Of a DNA stretch of 64,000 bases, positions 11,697-23,134 are shown one piece after another. The translations under genes and the position numbers were made by a program. The stretch is from Tieghemiomyces parasiticus (taxonomy: Eukaryota > Kickxellomycota > Dimargaritomycetes > Dimargaritales > Dimargaritaceae): the NCBI GenBank assembly GCA_027575765.1, contig JANBPT010000139.1, positions 1 through 64,000 of the forward strand, read 5' to 3'. The stretch's first letter is position 1. Every line of letters begins with the position of its first letter. Under the pieces are notes generated by a model that was not told the origin of the DNA, did no database searches, and was given only the letters and a program-made list of their open reading frames with translations.

Positions 11697-12089
11697 CTAG
11701 ATAATCTTGGGGGCCAGCGAGATCACCTTGGTCCAGCCCTTGGCTTTGATGTCAGAGGCAACGAGGCCCAAGATACGGGTGCCGAGGGGCTGCTTCTGGT
11801 TGTTGAGCAGGACGCAGGCATTGTCGTCGAACCGAATGTACCGTCCGTCGGGGCGGGAGATGGGGCTCTTGGTCCGCACGATCAGGGCCCGCCGCACGTC
11901 GCCCTTGCGGATCTTGGTGGCGGCCAGCGAGCTAAGTGAACCGTCGCTGACCGACCGAGCCTTCTTGACGGCCACTACGATCTCGTCGCCCACCCGGGCT
12001 ACCTTGGCGTTGTTGAGCGTACGGATGCACTCCGCGATCAGCGCCCCCGTGTTGTCGATTACGTGTAGCTTGCTCTTAAGGCCGATCAT
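11697..12089 (-). CDS. MRPL38: Mitochondrial large-subunit ribosomal protein uL14m
   Basis: An intronless 130-residue protein matching the L14 family over its full length. It opens with MIGLKSKLHVIDNTGA, where L14 proteins carry the VxDNTGA loop. It contains IRTLNNAKVARVGDEIVVAVKKA, KGDVRRALIVRTK, RPDGRYIRFDDNACVLLN, and ends GTRILGLVASD with AKGWTKVISLAPKII. The bacterial-like sequence and lack of the eukaryotic uL14 extension mark it as the mitochondrial version (yeast Mrpl38), which sits at the subunit interface of the mitoribosome. No cleavable presequence is apparent, as usual for this protein. It is divergent from a MARCH5-like gene, with about 520 bases between starts. Confidence 0.92.
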   Translation of the reverse strand: MIGLKSKLHVIDNTGALIAECIRTLNNAKVARVGDEIVVAVKKARSVSDGSLSSLAATKIRKGDVRRALIVRTKSPISRPDGRYIRFDDNACVLLNNQKQPLGTRILGLVASDIKAKGWTKVISLAPKII

Positions 12090-12612
12090 GGTGGAGAATG
12101 TAAGCCTCGTTACAAAATGCGGAGGAATCGATGAGGGTAGAGGGAATGGGCAACTGACCGATGGGGGACGGAATCGATGGGCACATGTGAAAGTTAAGGG
12201 ACGGGCTAGTGAAGCGGTTTCGGGGGGTGAGTGGCTTTGCTCCAGTTGCCACACTTTTTCAACCCATTCCCTGGCCAACGGGCATCGGGGGCCAGGCACC
12301 GGGCTCCAAATGGTCAGGCGATGGTAAGTAGCTGTGACGTCCAGTGGGGCTTGCCCAGGCCACCAGCCCCAAATTTCCTTCTCACCTCCACATTGGGAGC
12401 CTTGGTCGCCCTGATTGTCTAGGGACGCACCAGACCCAGAAGCAATTCCCTTCCCATTCCATAGTTGCCCTCATTTCGCACAGACGCATTCACTTTCCGA
12501 CCCTCCACTCATCCCAGTCCCACACTTGACAGCTTTCCTTGCTTTTCCGCTTGGCATCCGCCTGTGGCCTACGCTCGACTTCCCCAGTATCGCCCTGGCA
12601 TCGTTCTCCACA
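12090..12612. promoter_or_regulatory. Bidirectional promoter region, uL14m and MARCH5-like
   Basis: About 520 bases separate two divergent start codons. The right half (about 12430-12600) is pyrimidine-rich on the plus strand, the pattern seen before several starts in this window. No TATA box is clear. Confidence 0.4.
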
Positions 12613-14936
12613 ATGCAGTCTACGCTCTACCGTCCCCGGTGCTGGGTGTGCCTCGACGGCGACACGGGCCCCGACAAGGCCTGGGCCAAGCCTTGCCCCT
12701 GCACTATGGTAGCGCACCAGTCCTGTCTGCTCAACTGGGTGACCAACCAGCTGGCCCAGCACCCATCGGCCGAGGTAGGTTGGAGGTCATGATTGTTCCC
12801 TACCTTGTAAAGTGATATACCGTGCAGGTGATGTTTTGGAGTCGACAGCCTGTAAAGCGTACGCCGCCCACAGGCCTTGATCTATTCCGAATACTCTGCT
12901 CTAAACCGGCCATGGCTAACCGAAAACATTTACTCGTGTAATCCTGGCCCTTCTTCGACCCGCCAGATACGCTGCCCACAGTGTCTCCATCCGTACCGAA
13001 TCTCCGCCCCATCATCGCTACTCCATCGTGTCACGGCGGCCTTGGAGCCCTATGTGGACATGGTCGTCGGTTACACCTTTTACGCGGTAACGGTCTCCTC
13101 GTCCATGATCACCCTGGCGACGTATGGGTAGGTTTAAACGGTTTACGTAACAGGGACTAGTCGTTCAGCCAATGCTTCCTGGGGCACCACCCCACCCTTT
13201 TAGCCTCCATCTGACTAATCGCATGGCATGTCCATATGGTGGTAAACTCACCCGACCGGTGCCTATTATTACAGCGCCTACGCCGTCCTGACGCTCTGCG
13301 GACCTCGTCAGAGCGAGATGCTCCTCGGCTCACCCAACCCCTGGGGTTGGCGTATCTGGGTAGGTGGATGCCGATTTTACGAGGGTGTTGACCGGAAGCC
13401 ACCCGATACCGCTTGCTTCTGCGTTAAGATCGACGGTCCTATTGCTGTGACACTGGACAGAAAACCAATATATATATTTATCCAGATAGCTTACCCCTCC
13501 CATCCTACTGCCCGTATCGCCTCTACATGTCCCACGCCGAATTAGCTCGGCCTGCCCATGATCCCAATGGCCCTCGTCGCCTCGCGGACGTCCCACCTTG
13601 ACTTGATCCTCCCTCTACTGCCAATGGTCTTCGTCCGGCCGCGTGATTTGTCATTCCGGTTCCCCCTGACCAGCTCTACGGCCATCGTGCTTTTGCCGAT
13701 ACTCAGGTAGGTGGATCGACTCATGCTCCCTCATTTCGCAGCTACTGATTAGAGATAGCTCCCTTCCCCAGATTACCAACTCATCCCCTATGATATTTAC
13801 TATGTACACTACCTCCTTCCATACCATCACGCCCTATCGCATCAGACACTTCTACAATGTGATATACTATATCTACTTTGAGCAGCTCGAGATCGACTGG
13901 TACGTGCGCGTCTCGTCGGATACTAGCCGGGTAGTCTCGGTCACGACTGTCGCCGACGAAGACGGGGACCGCGTCACATACCAGGACTGGGCTCCAGGCC
14001 GTAATTCCGATGAGGACTCCGACCGGGTGCGTGCCGCTCTGTTGGAACAAGGTAAAGTATCCACGTGTGGGTTCGCGTTGACTCCATGACGAGTAATCAG
14101 TGCACCAAAGTAAATCAATTACGGACTTCTTCGCTTCACTCGCCGTATGCTAACCACGCGGATTACTGGAGCACTGGGTACTGATTACGCTCCATTATTA
14201 TAGGTCCCAACACTACCGACGATACGGAACAAGCGGTCATTGACCGGCACACTGCCGTTGGGCTCACCGGTAAGGCGTTCTTGCGCATGACCGCTGGGGC
14301 CCTGTGTATGCCAGGTAGGTGATATTGAGTAGACGAAATGCCGAGCAAATCTCCACCACTGCCCGACTGGTGTGATCGTTCCGCTAATCTGACCACCGAC
14401 ATCCTGACTTCTACGCGCTGTCTAATTAACCAACTTTTTCGTGACAACATGCTTTGTACCCTAGCGATTGCCTCGTACTGCGGAAGGTAAGCCTGCAGGT
14501 CTTCACGTAATGCCCAACTCAACCCTATTCGGTCCAGTATCTCACAGCACTGCTGAGCCTGGGTAAATAGTGGTACTAGGAATCTAACTTTCCCCTCTTT
14601 CACACGTTTTACCCGCTACTGTTCGCAGTCTACTTTACCACTTGGTACCCTCGATAGGGCGCTACCTGCCGGGCCCCTTCCAGCGCAACGTGGTGGGCGG
14701 CTGCCTTTTTCTCCTGGCTAAGGTACGTTTGACGACGCAGTGAACGCAGGCGAGAGAGGCGACGAGAGGTGGGGGTTCGCTTGCCAACCCGCCACCACGG
14801 TTTTTCCTATACTAATCCGTTTTCTCTACGTTACTCGCTATGTGGTCGGCCGATTCACCAGGATATCATCCAAGTCATGTACAAGCGCTCCGTACTACGG
14901 AGTCTCCGCAAGCGCAAGGTGCTTGACTATGAATGA
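12613..14936 (+). CDS. RING-CH E3 ubiquitin ligase, MARCH5-like
   Basis: Nine exons: 12613-12774, 12967-13127, 13275-13359, 13546-13706, 13753(or 13759)-14051, 14204-14314, 14465-14486, 14629-14722 and 14862-14936. All joins keep phase. A RING-CH is split over exons 1-2: CWVC, then CPC, AHQSC and CPQC, with the C4HC3 spacing of MARCH proteins. It is followed by membrane segments around VGYTFYAVTVSSSMITLA, LGLPMIPMALVA and AGALCMP. The tail FQRNVVGGCLFLLAKDIIQ plus LRKRKVLDYE mirrors the end of human MARCHF5, an outer-mitochondrial-membrane ligase that controls fission factors. A charged insert in exon 5 (acidic, around DEDGDRVTYQDWAPGRNSDE) is extra relative to MARCH5. The exon 5 acceptor is ambiguous by six bases. 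Confidence 0.75.
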
Positions 14937-15204
14937 TTCGGCAATCAGGTTGGCCTATTAACGTGGGGTTCCTCCTTCTGTTGTCGTTCAGTATAGTTAG
15001 TACGTCCCCATAGGGACGTTCATCATCGATGCAACCAGGCCGCGTTAGCGCATAGCTAGTATTGACATCGGCTTAGCATAGCCCGAAAGTAGAACTGTGT
15101 AGAACAATTCAGTACAACGTTTATTCTCCCAATGTCGAAAAACTCGGTCGGCCCAAAGCCAAATTTATATATACTACAGTTGGGGAGGTCAAAAGCGCGG
15201 AGGA

Positions 15205-15555
15205 TCACGCCGAAGTCCAGCGGTGGGAGCACTCTTTGTTACAACAGACGTAGTATAGGGTCATGCGCGAGTCGGCGGACCGGGACTGGGTCTGGAAGAA
15301 CACGGCCTCGTTGTAACCGCACTTGGGGCACTGCAGGTCGGTCGTCCGAGGGAGGGTGGGGTCAGCGCTGAGGTCGGTAATGACCATGGTCTGTTCGCTG
15401 GGGGCGTGCTTGATTTCGTGGACGTAGACGCAGTTACTCTTGGCCACTTCGCTATGGTCGCAGTTACGACAGGCGAAGAAGAGCGTCCGCGTCGACCGCT
15501 GTTCCCGCGGATAGAGTAGATTGTTGCATTCGGAGCAGTAGCGAAACGTGGCCAT
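15205..15555 (-). CDS. RPB9: RNA polymerase II subunit RPB9
   Basis: An intronless 116-residue protein, the usual RPB9 length. The N-terminal zinc ribbon uses C7, C10, C29 and C32 (RYCSECNN and FACRNC). The C-terminal TFIIS-like ribbon uses C76, C79 and the spaced pair C104/C109 in YYVCCNKECSHRW. That spacing matches animal RPB9 rather than the yeast C-x2-C. The conserved linker TTDLQCPKCGYNEAVFFQTQ and the SADSRMTL segment are present. RPB9 sits at the jaw of Pol II and affects start-site choice, fidelity and TFIIS-stimulated cleavage. The ATG at 15555 was chosen because MATFRYCSEC is the family N-terminus. Confidence 0.95.
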   Translation of the reverse strand: MATFRYCSECNNLLYPREQRSTRTLFFACRNCDHSEVAKSNCVYVHEIKHAPSEQTMVITDLSADPTLPRTTDLQCPKCGYNEAVFFQTQSRSADSRMTLYYVCCNKECSHRWTSA

Positions 15556-16796
15556 CGGGCGGTGGGTGATTCGTGGAGTGATGAGGGATGAAAAATGCGA
15601 GGTAGAGGGGAGACTAGAAGGCCACGTTTCGAAGGTGGATGCGGGTGAAGAATGTATAATAAATGGAGGGGCGAAGGTGGGCAGTTGATGGCCAAGGGCC
15701 GGGGACACGTATCCGTGAGATGTGGTCGCGGTCGGATTTCTCGGAGAGGGGGATTGTCGGCGGACCCAACGCCACCCAGGCCCTCCGAAATATTAAAAAA
15801 TAGGCATCCACGCTATACACACGTGAATGAGGTGGGCAATAGGTAGCCGGCGTACGGAAAAGCCGCTGTCGATAACAGTGCGACCTTCTCCTAGCTTCTA
15901 GCCACCTTCGACTGGCTCACGGCTTTCATCAGCTAAACATTACGCATCTGAGACGTGGCGTCTGAACTGTGCACGACTTTGGTAACTAAATATAGCCGTG
16001 GTTTAACCGTTTGCAACGCGGGGCGGCAGAGCCATTCGATCGGATGCTCTCGCCGAAGGGAGCTCCTCTGTGACCTCCTCTCCTCATACTCCGTTCCCAT
16101 GCACGGAAATATATCCTACATGGGAGCACACAAGTGCCACAACGGCTAACCTTTGAAGTCTCATTCGTCTGCCATCGAGGCCAAGTCGGCTGAGTGAAAC
16201 GGTCGGATAGTAGCAGTAGGTAGGGGCCGTTGCGGGAGGATAATAAAAACACCAACTGGCCGGGCTAACTTGGTCGAGTAGGTTATCATTGATGTCGGAC
16301 GGCTCATATACGTGTGACCGCCCCCCCCCCCTTGATGTCCCTCCCGCTACACTTCGCCACCATCTAGGGTAAAAGGAAGAGCCAAAGACGAAGGCTGAGT
16401 ACACAGCACTGTCCACTCCCAACGGCCCCTCATTCGTGATTGCCAGTGTATTGGGTGACACTGTACCCGTTGGCGTGACAACCGGATAGGTTGCCGTCTT
16501 CTCGACAGGTGCCATGAGGGCCAAAGCTGGCTTTTCCGAATGCACCTGCTTCCCTGCAGCTATACGATCCGACACTAGCTGACGCATCGAGCGGGCCGCC
16601 CTCGGCGTACATATAAACTACGACTCTGCCTCTCTCTTGAGGTAACCCATAGCCTAGTTCGTAACGTGCCATAATCCCTCGTCCGCCAACGTTGTATGGC
16701 CGCGCCCCACTGGTCCTGGTATCCATTGTCATCTTGAGCTTCTACTATCTCTCCTCTCACCATCTGTTTGCCGCCCCTAGTCTCCCCCTTCCGGCC
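15556..16796. other. Intergenic, nothing recognised
   Basis: About 1.24 kb between RPB9 and secreted paralogue A. It contains an 11-base C run at 16321-16331 and several open frames up to 167 codons on the minus strand with no family features. The last 100 bases are pyrimidine-rich and probably form the promoter/leader of the next gene. Confidence 0.5.
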
Positions 16797-18321
16797 ATGC
16801 GACTCACCATCCTCGGTTATTGTGCGGCCTCCATCGCCATAGTCGCGGCCGCTCCCTTCCCTTCGACAATAGCTACCCTGTCATCCGAATTGGTACGCGG
16901 AATATCGGACAGATTGGACACCCAGGGTGTTGCCAATATGGTGGCTTCTTGTAAAGCATTCAACAAGGCCCTCAAGGGCTCTCCCATCATCGTGAATCAA
17001 ATGGTAAGTTTATAGGGGGGTAGTATTGGTAGAAACCAGTTCCGGCCACACAGATTGTGCAGTTTACCGGTGCCCAGTATAGTTACCACTAAAGTTCGCC
17101 AAAATAGGGTCTCCTTTGCATGCTTTGGCCTTGCTAACACTCACGACATTATTCTCTCTCGTTTTCGCTACAACCTGCCGACAGAATCTGAATCGATTCG
17201 CGACCAAACTTGAAAATTACCTAGAGCCAGTCGGGGTTCCCGAGGCGGTCACCATCGGGCATGATGAAGGCGAGGACAACAGTAGTGCCCTGGCCGTTTT
17301 CGACGACGCCCAAGTCTTTATGGCACCTTTCCTGCGCGCTACCTTTTACCAATACTTTATCATGCAGAAGCTGGAGGACCTGGGCCTGACTCCTCTGGGT
17401 AAGCAGTACACGAGTACTCCCCTCCGACAACCTGGTGCCACTCCACTCTACGCTTTGCCAGCGGACCACCAGCAGGACACAGTATTTTCGGATGCCGCAC
17501 CGGCGGACCTTCCGAGGGTAGCCCTAGAAATGAGGTCCTGGTTTATGAACCAAATGCACACGTATCAACCCCAACTCAAAACCATCAACAAGACCTTTAG
17601 CTTGTTGCCTGTGGATGTGCAAGAATGCAAGGCCTTCAGTCCCAACTTCAACCCTGTCGCTATGGCCCTGGCTACCAAAAAGACCAAACTCCTTACCCGC
17701 CTTACCGATCTGACGGACGAGCGACAGTTCCAGGCGTACCTGAGCGACCACCTGCTGCACCTCATCCCGGAACCCCACCGCAACCTAGCTGTACTGCTCC
17801 AAAACTACGACGAAATCTACCAGGCCGAGAATAGCCACAACAGTAACGCCGAGACCATGGCCCATCTGTACGCTGAGAAGTGGAATACGATTGATCACCA
17901 ACTCCTACGACTTGTCCCGAAGGTGTTACGTTGGTCCGTAGCCGTCGGCCATGCCGCCATGGGTGACCAGGAGGCCCTGGCCCAGTACCTCACCCACAAT
18001 CAGCCCCATATCCTTCTAGGCGCTATGGATCCTAATGTCGATCTACTCCTCCAGCTGGTCTTGGTGGTTTCCGCTGCCAATGGTCATGAGAGGGTCGTGG
18101 ATTATGTAATCCCGAAGATGAAACACCCGTCGCTCAAAAACGCTCACGCTCTGGCCCGTCTCATGCGCTGGCACGGGGCCGAGAAGACCTTGGGTGGTTA
18201 TTTGAAGACCCCCGCGGCACAGGATTTCGTGCCAGTTCAGGGCGCCCAGGTATTTCCGCTCTTTTACCTCCACAATAACCACCTGGTCGTCCCCCATTAT
18301 GGGTTGGCGTCGGCTAATTAG
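16797..18321 (+). CDS. Predicted secreted protein with F-box-like N-terminus, paralogue A
   Basis: Not a family I recognise by name. Two exons (16797-17003, 17185-18321) encode about 447 residues. Residues 1-19 form a signal peptide (MRLTILGYCAASIAIVAAA). Residues 26-65 resemble an F-box: TLSSELVRGISDRLDTQG, then MVASCKAFNKALKGSP. The rest is helical and partly ankyrin-like: VGHAAMGDQEALAQYL and VSAANGHERVVDYVI. It is clearly homologous to the minus-strand gene at 26914-28554. Shared blocks are PFLR..FY / LTPLG.Q near the start of exon 2, a P.L.TIN segment, and F.P...A / LLTRLT in the middle. The single intron sits at the same place in both, phase 0, right after the F-box-like region. No catalytic motif is visible. 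Export of an F-box-like protein suggests an effector or a repurposed repeat scaffold, but this is inference. Confidence 0.75.
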
Positions 18322-19234
18322 AGTCTTTGTCGACCTGCCACTCACGGCCCTATCAAGTCGCTTCAACCATCAGTAATATCCCACTATTAAATCATGCCGT
18401 GGTCGTAATAAATAGATAAATTACCAGTCAAAGAGCCTCGTACCCATGACGTTGAGAGAGAATGCCGACAGGTTGGGCTAGAGAGGTAATCGATGCCTTA
18501 ACCGGCTAGTCAATCTAAATTTTTAACTCCGAACTGAGGATGTTGTCCTTTTTATCTACATTACTATCAACTTATGACGGACTATCATTTAATCCTGATG
18601 GTTATTTATGGGTATCTATCCTCCTTGCTATATCGATCGTTTAAGTATGTTTACCCCTGGATAATTATCCAAATACCTCGGCATACCGTTTCTCCTATCC
18701 AACCTCTCCTTTCGGCCAAATCCCTTTCTTTGCCTCTTCGCTCAAATGCCCCATAATAACCATTCATTACCATTATACCTACCAACCGCCGCTCTACCTC
18801 TTAGCTAGCTAACTGCCTGGCAAGGATCTAAGCACGACCCAGTTCCCTCACCATATAAAAAATGCCAGCCGATCCTAGCAATGTACATTACCCCACCCTA
18901 CAGCTACGACCATGCTCTGAGTAAACTTTGACACCTTGGTTATACCTACCACGAAATAAACCAATGAACTCCCGGCTGACATACTTTCTCAATTAAAATA
19001 TTTACTTGACGACGCTCGTCGTAGATTGTTCGAACATGCCTTAATAACCTGGTACACTTGCCAGGTGATCAAATATGTTACCGTGCAACCGCCTCCTCCT
19101 CTTCCTCCTTCTTCTGAATGCAACCGTGTAGACTATATACTCATAGACACAGAGGTGGACTCATCGGAGGCGTCACGGTAACTCTGCCGTGTATTATCAC
19201 CCAAATTGACTCTCCCCCCCATCCCTCGGTACCT
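18322..19234. other. AT-rich intergenic
   Basis: About 0.9 kb, clearly more AT-rich than its surroundings, between the 3' ends of paralogue A and the carrier gene (convergent). A 60-codon plus-strand frame at 18574 is hydrophobic but AT-driven. No gene is supported. Confidence 0.5.
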
Positions 19235-20753
19235 CTACTGGCGAGCCCCGCGGCCCAGCAGAGCGAGCAACACGACGGCATAGCGGTAAAACTGTTCCTT
19301 CGCCATGAAAAGGAACGCCGAGGTGAGTACGCTTTGTACGAGCTTAAACTCGATCCCCTTGTAGAGACCTTCGATGCCCTCCTGACGTACGATCTTGCGG
19401 AGGCCATCGAAGATCGAGTGGTAGCGCTGGTTCTCGTCGCGGGACTGGCGCAGCTGCATGCGGGACTTGACGACAATGTAAGGGTAGGTCACCGACGTGG
19501 CCACCAGCTTGCTCAGGGCGCCCAGCAGGAAAAAGTCGAGGTTTCCTAGATTACGGCCGCCGCGTTGGAGACGTGCCCGCAGACGCTCGAAGACGGTGTA
19601 CTGGATGATCGGGTTGGCTACCAGAATGAGCGCCGGGCCCGTGCCTTGCCACAGAGCTTGGATGCCGTCCTCGCGGACAATCTTGAGGACCATGCGTAGG
19701 AACCCGAGATCTTTGGTGCGTGCGGCAGTGGCAGCGGCCGGACCGGCGTCGTCGTCCAGCGACTCTTTCTTGGTGGTTTGTCGCATCTGTTTCACCAGTT
19801 AGATTAGATGGTCAGCGTAGGAGAAAAGATGGTCGGTGAGTCTCTCTCGGAAGATCGATAGGTGACTTATTATCCAGCCTCTCGAATACTCTCGTGGACA
19901 ATAAGATACAATCCGACAGGAACCAGTACTCCCAAGATGCTTACGTTAACCACCCAGATGGGGTTGGTGGTGAGTACCACGGCGGCGCCGGCAATGGCAC
20001 CAGCCAGCATGCTCTCGGCGGTCGACATGCTCTTGCGTGCGGAACGGTGCTGAAGGTAGGTCTTGATGGACTCGAAAAAGAAGTAATACACGCCGTTGGT
20101 CACTGCGTTACCAAACACGGCCGATTCGACCCCGCTGATTAAAAACCGGGTAACGGTGGGTAATAAGGACGGACCAAATCAAGCCGAGACAGTGAGGCCG
20201 TTGGGTTACAATCTTGATAAGGGTGATAGTGGATATTTAAGTGGTGTGGTACGAGCCAATATGTCAGCCACCAGCGCGTTTCACTTACGAGAAGAGGCCA
20301 CGGACGCCCTCCGCCTCGACAATGTCGCGAATGGCCGCCGCGCTCGACTGCTGGCCCCGGGCACTAGTTTCCTTCTTACGTTCCACCTGAAGGCGGGAGC
20401 TGACGGTAATGAGCGGGTAGGTCAGCAGCATTGAGACGATACCGCCGCCGGCACCTGAATAAAGGGGGGGGGTATGTGTTACCAGGTTAAGGAGTAGGGT
20501 TGAGTTTTGCAACTGCAAAGGTTAATGCCACCTATCTTATACCATGGCGGCCTAGTAGAGGAGGAATAGTTGGCTACCGGAGGAGTCCGACAGTTTCGCT
20601 TGGGTTACACAGAAGACTTTTCCGCTCTCTCTCTGGTCACAGGCGGGTGTGTCAGCGGTTAGGCGAGCACACGCGGCTTCTCCCGACACAGGGTCCGCCT
20701 TTCCAGGTTTGCAAGCACCTACCGGCCAGGGCATGAGCGACGTTGTCCGACAT
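19235..20753 (-). CDS. Peroxisomal adenine-nucleotide carrier (PMP34/PMP47/ANT1 type)
   Basis: Four exons: 20723-20753, 20289-20454, 19945-20134 and 19235-19786, giving about 312 residues, normal for SLC25 carriers. The three repeats carry the signature motifs YPLITVSSRLQ, NPIWVVN(MR) and YPYIVVKSRMQ. The N-terminus MSDNVAHALAG plus GAGGGIVSMLLTYPLI is typical of the peroxisomal subgroup, as is FGNAVTNGVYYFFFE. Relatives exchange ATP for AMP across the peroxisomal membrane and so supply ATP for fatty-acid activation. In the second signature the usual NTR reads N-M-R across an intron. The middle matrix loop (KESLDDDAGPAAATAARTKD) is short and acidic/alanine-rich. Exon 1 is only 31 bases but fixes the start by family similarity. 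Confidence 0.88.
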
Positions 20754-21575
20754 GGTTTACGATGGCGTGGACGTTGAAACGAAATGCGGAAAGGCTGTGA
20801 GGTTGAGCAATGTGGGAGAGATGGAGAGAAGGTGGCAAATGAAATGGGTAGAGTCGGGGACGAGGGGACAATACTGAAATACAAAAAACGGTAGGCACGT
20901 ATGGGCGGTACGGGTTACGTAGTTGTACTTGTGACGGCCTAAACAAAAGTGACAAGACAAAGTTGGCCAGGGCGGAAAGGTGGTCGGTTTCTCAGTGAAA
21001 CTGCCAGCCCCGGTTACCCTTTATAGGGATGTCAAGCACCACTGATCAATTCTTCCCCAGGGCTCGTCTCACATATACGGGTCCCCAACTCTTTTCCTCG
21101 TCATGAGGCGGCTTTCCCAAAGGGCCTATAGTCTGTCGTCGGATCATAAGCATGTGAGAAGCTGCGCTGGCAGTTGAAAATTGAGGGCTGCTCCGCCGGC
21201 GGGGTTCGGGTTCCGAGCCGCGTCACAACCTGGCTGCGCGGTCTTCCCACGCCCTACGAGATGTACATCCGCGGCCCCTACTTTACTGCTCCCTAGTTAA
21301 TCCTGTGTACGTTGGGTAGGTGGCCCTGGGCACAGAACGAAGCACTGACGGTTGGCATTGTTGGTCGCTGGAAGCTACGCTCTAGTAACTTTATCTATTC
21401 ATTCTACAAATCGGGTAGATGCCGATCAAGTCACGGGAATTACGGTTCAAGGATCAACTGCGGACAAAGCAGGGTTACTTACAGCGGCGAAACCGTCGTT
21501 CAATGCCACCCGAGAGGAAGTAAGACGCGCTACTTCCCCGCATCAACTGGCCCGTTGGAGGAGTATACCTAGCGG
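20754..21575. other. Intergenic
   Basis: About 820 bases between the carrier start and the phosphatase stop, both minus strand. The first 130 bases are purine-rich on the plus strand, so pyrimidine-rich on the carrier's sense strand. Nothing else was recognised. Confidence 0.5.
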
Positions 21576-23134
21576 TCAGGTCACGTTCACAGTCACCTCG
21601 GTCGAGTTTGGTCCTGACTCCAGGTGCGCCAGGCAATCCAGGGCGGACGGGATAAATAAGTAGTCGTGTAAAGGTCCGGCAAGGTGGTCGGCCGTGGGCG
21701 CGTGGGGCCGTGGGGCCCACGTCGCGCCGGTAGGGTACACCCTGTCGTGCCACAGCCGATCGATTTCATCCTCTGTCAGGGCGCTACGCTTGTAAACCTG
21801 GATGACATTGACACATGTGTTACGATGTTGGTACGAGCCCATGTAGTCCAGGCTACCCTCGATGAGATAAGCCAGGATGATCCGGAGAAGGCGACCATGG
21901 ACTGCGTGGAGAGAAGAAGGATACACACATCATTATTATTCATTAGGATGTACGAAGCAAGGTGTGGGGCAGTTAGCCTCCAGCACCGCGGCTGAACACT
22001 AGACCATCAGGCCCCCAGCTGGCGGAAAATACACCGCATGTGATAGTTCTGGACTCGAAAATAATGGTGTACTTACTGACAACGGCGATCTGTGCCTGGT
22101 CGGTGGCCTTGGCGAGGATATCCCCGAGCGCTGGGGCCACCCGCTCGACAGCATGGGCCGGCGATTCGCCCCCTTCGAGGGCGGCTACGACGACCGGGTG
22201 GAGGAGTCCAGGTGGAGTAGCGTTGGTAGGAATATTATAAGTAAATCGTCCGAAACACGTCCGTCACACTCAGTCCCCTACTTCAATTCCCTATCGAGTA
22301 ACAGTTCTAGAGTAGTACCCACAACTTACCTTGGTAGTCGCCCTGGTTCCACTTGCTGAATAGTTCTTGAAGGCACGGACATTTCTTGCCTTCCCAAATA
22401 CCCCAGCACAGCTCAGCAAGGGCGGCATATTTCTAGGCAGGGTAAAGCATGCGGAGTAAGAGCAAGGGCGGATAAAATCAAGATGAGGCATGCCCCAGTT
22501 AGTACACCGACCTGAATGAGGCGAGAGCCAGTAGGGAGGTGGGACACGGGTGAAATATGTGGGATAAAATGTGGCACTCTGTTGGTACCTACCGTGTACT
22601 TGAGGCCCGGGTGGTGTTCGTGAATAGCCTGGGCTGTTTCGCACGCTCGCTGGAGAGATGGTGATGCGAGGTATAAGGGGTAAGGTCGCGTTATTAGTCC
22701 CCGCAGACGTCACTGAATGCCGCCTTGTATAGCGAAGGAAATGGTCGTAGCTATCGCCTGACCAAATAACCATCTTCCAGTCCGCCTGGCCAAAGCCTAC
22801 ATAGGCACTATCGCCTGGCAGGACCAGGTATTGATATATATATACGGGTAACGGGGCGTGTGTGGTTCGTAAACCTAAGTTGGCCTAGACGTAAACCATT
22901 TAGGGCACACCAGGGGAAATAAAAACCTACCCGGAGTTCGCTGGAAACCAGCCAGTCGAGGTGAACATCCCGAAACCGTTCGCCCAATTGACGCGCCTGG
23001 GCCCAGCCTACGGCATTGAGTGGGGCATCAACGCCACTACCCTGCAGGACATTCTCCCGATTCAGAGCAGTCTCGCCATGTCGACAGAGGTAGAGCGTGG
23101 CGTGGGGCACAGGTAGGCCCGGGGAGAGGGTCAT
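21576..23134 (-). CDS. Histidine phosphatase (phosphoglycerate-mutase-like)
   Basis: Five exons: 22931-23134, 22593-22649, 22330-22432, 22077-22184 and 21576-21901, about 265 residues with all joins in phase. The catalytic RHG motif is at residues 18-20 (LYLCRHGETALN). It is followed by LQGSGVDAPLN, GWAQARQLGERF, the exit motif SSELR-RACETAQAI, WGIWEGK, GESPAHAVERV and the second catalytic histidine in VVIHGRLLRIILAYL. The order and spacing match cytosolic branch-1 members such as TIGAR, fungal YOR283W-like phosphatases and cobalamin-type phosphatases. Substrate cannot be read from sequence; small phosphorylated metabolites are likely. The tail after NTCVNVIQVYKR is family-like but longer, ending around TEVTVNVT. 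Confidence 0.82.

Noticed and set aside
16084..16587. 167-codon minus-strand open frame upstream of secreted paralogue A
   Set aside because: No domain or signal, and overlapping open frames in other registers without any preferred one.
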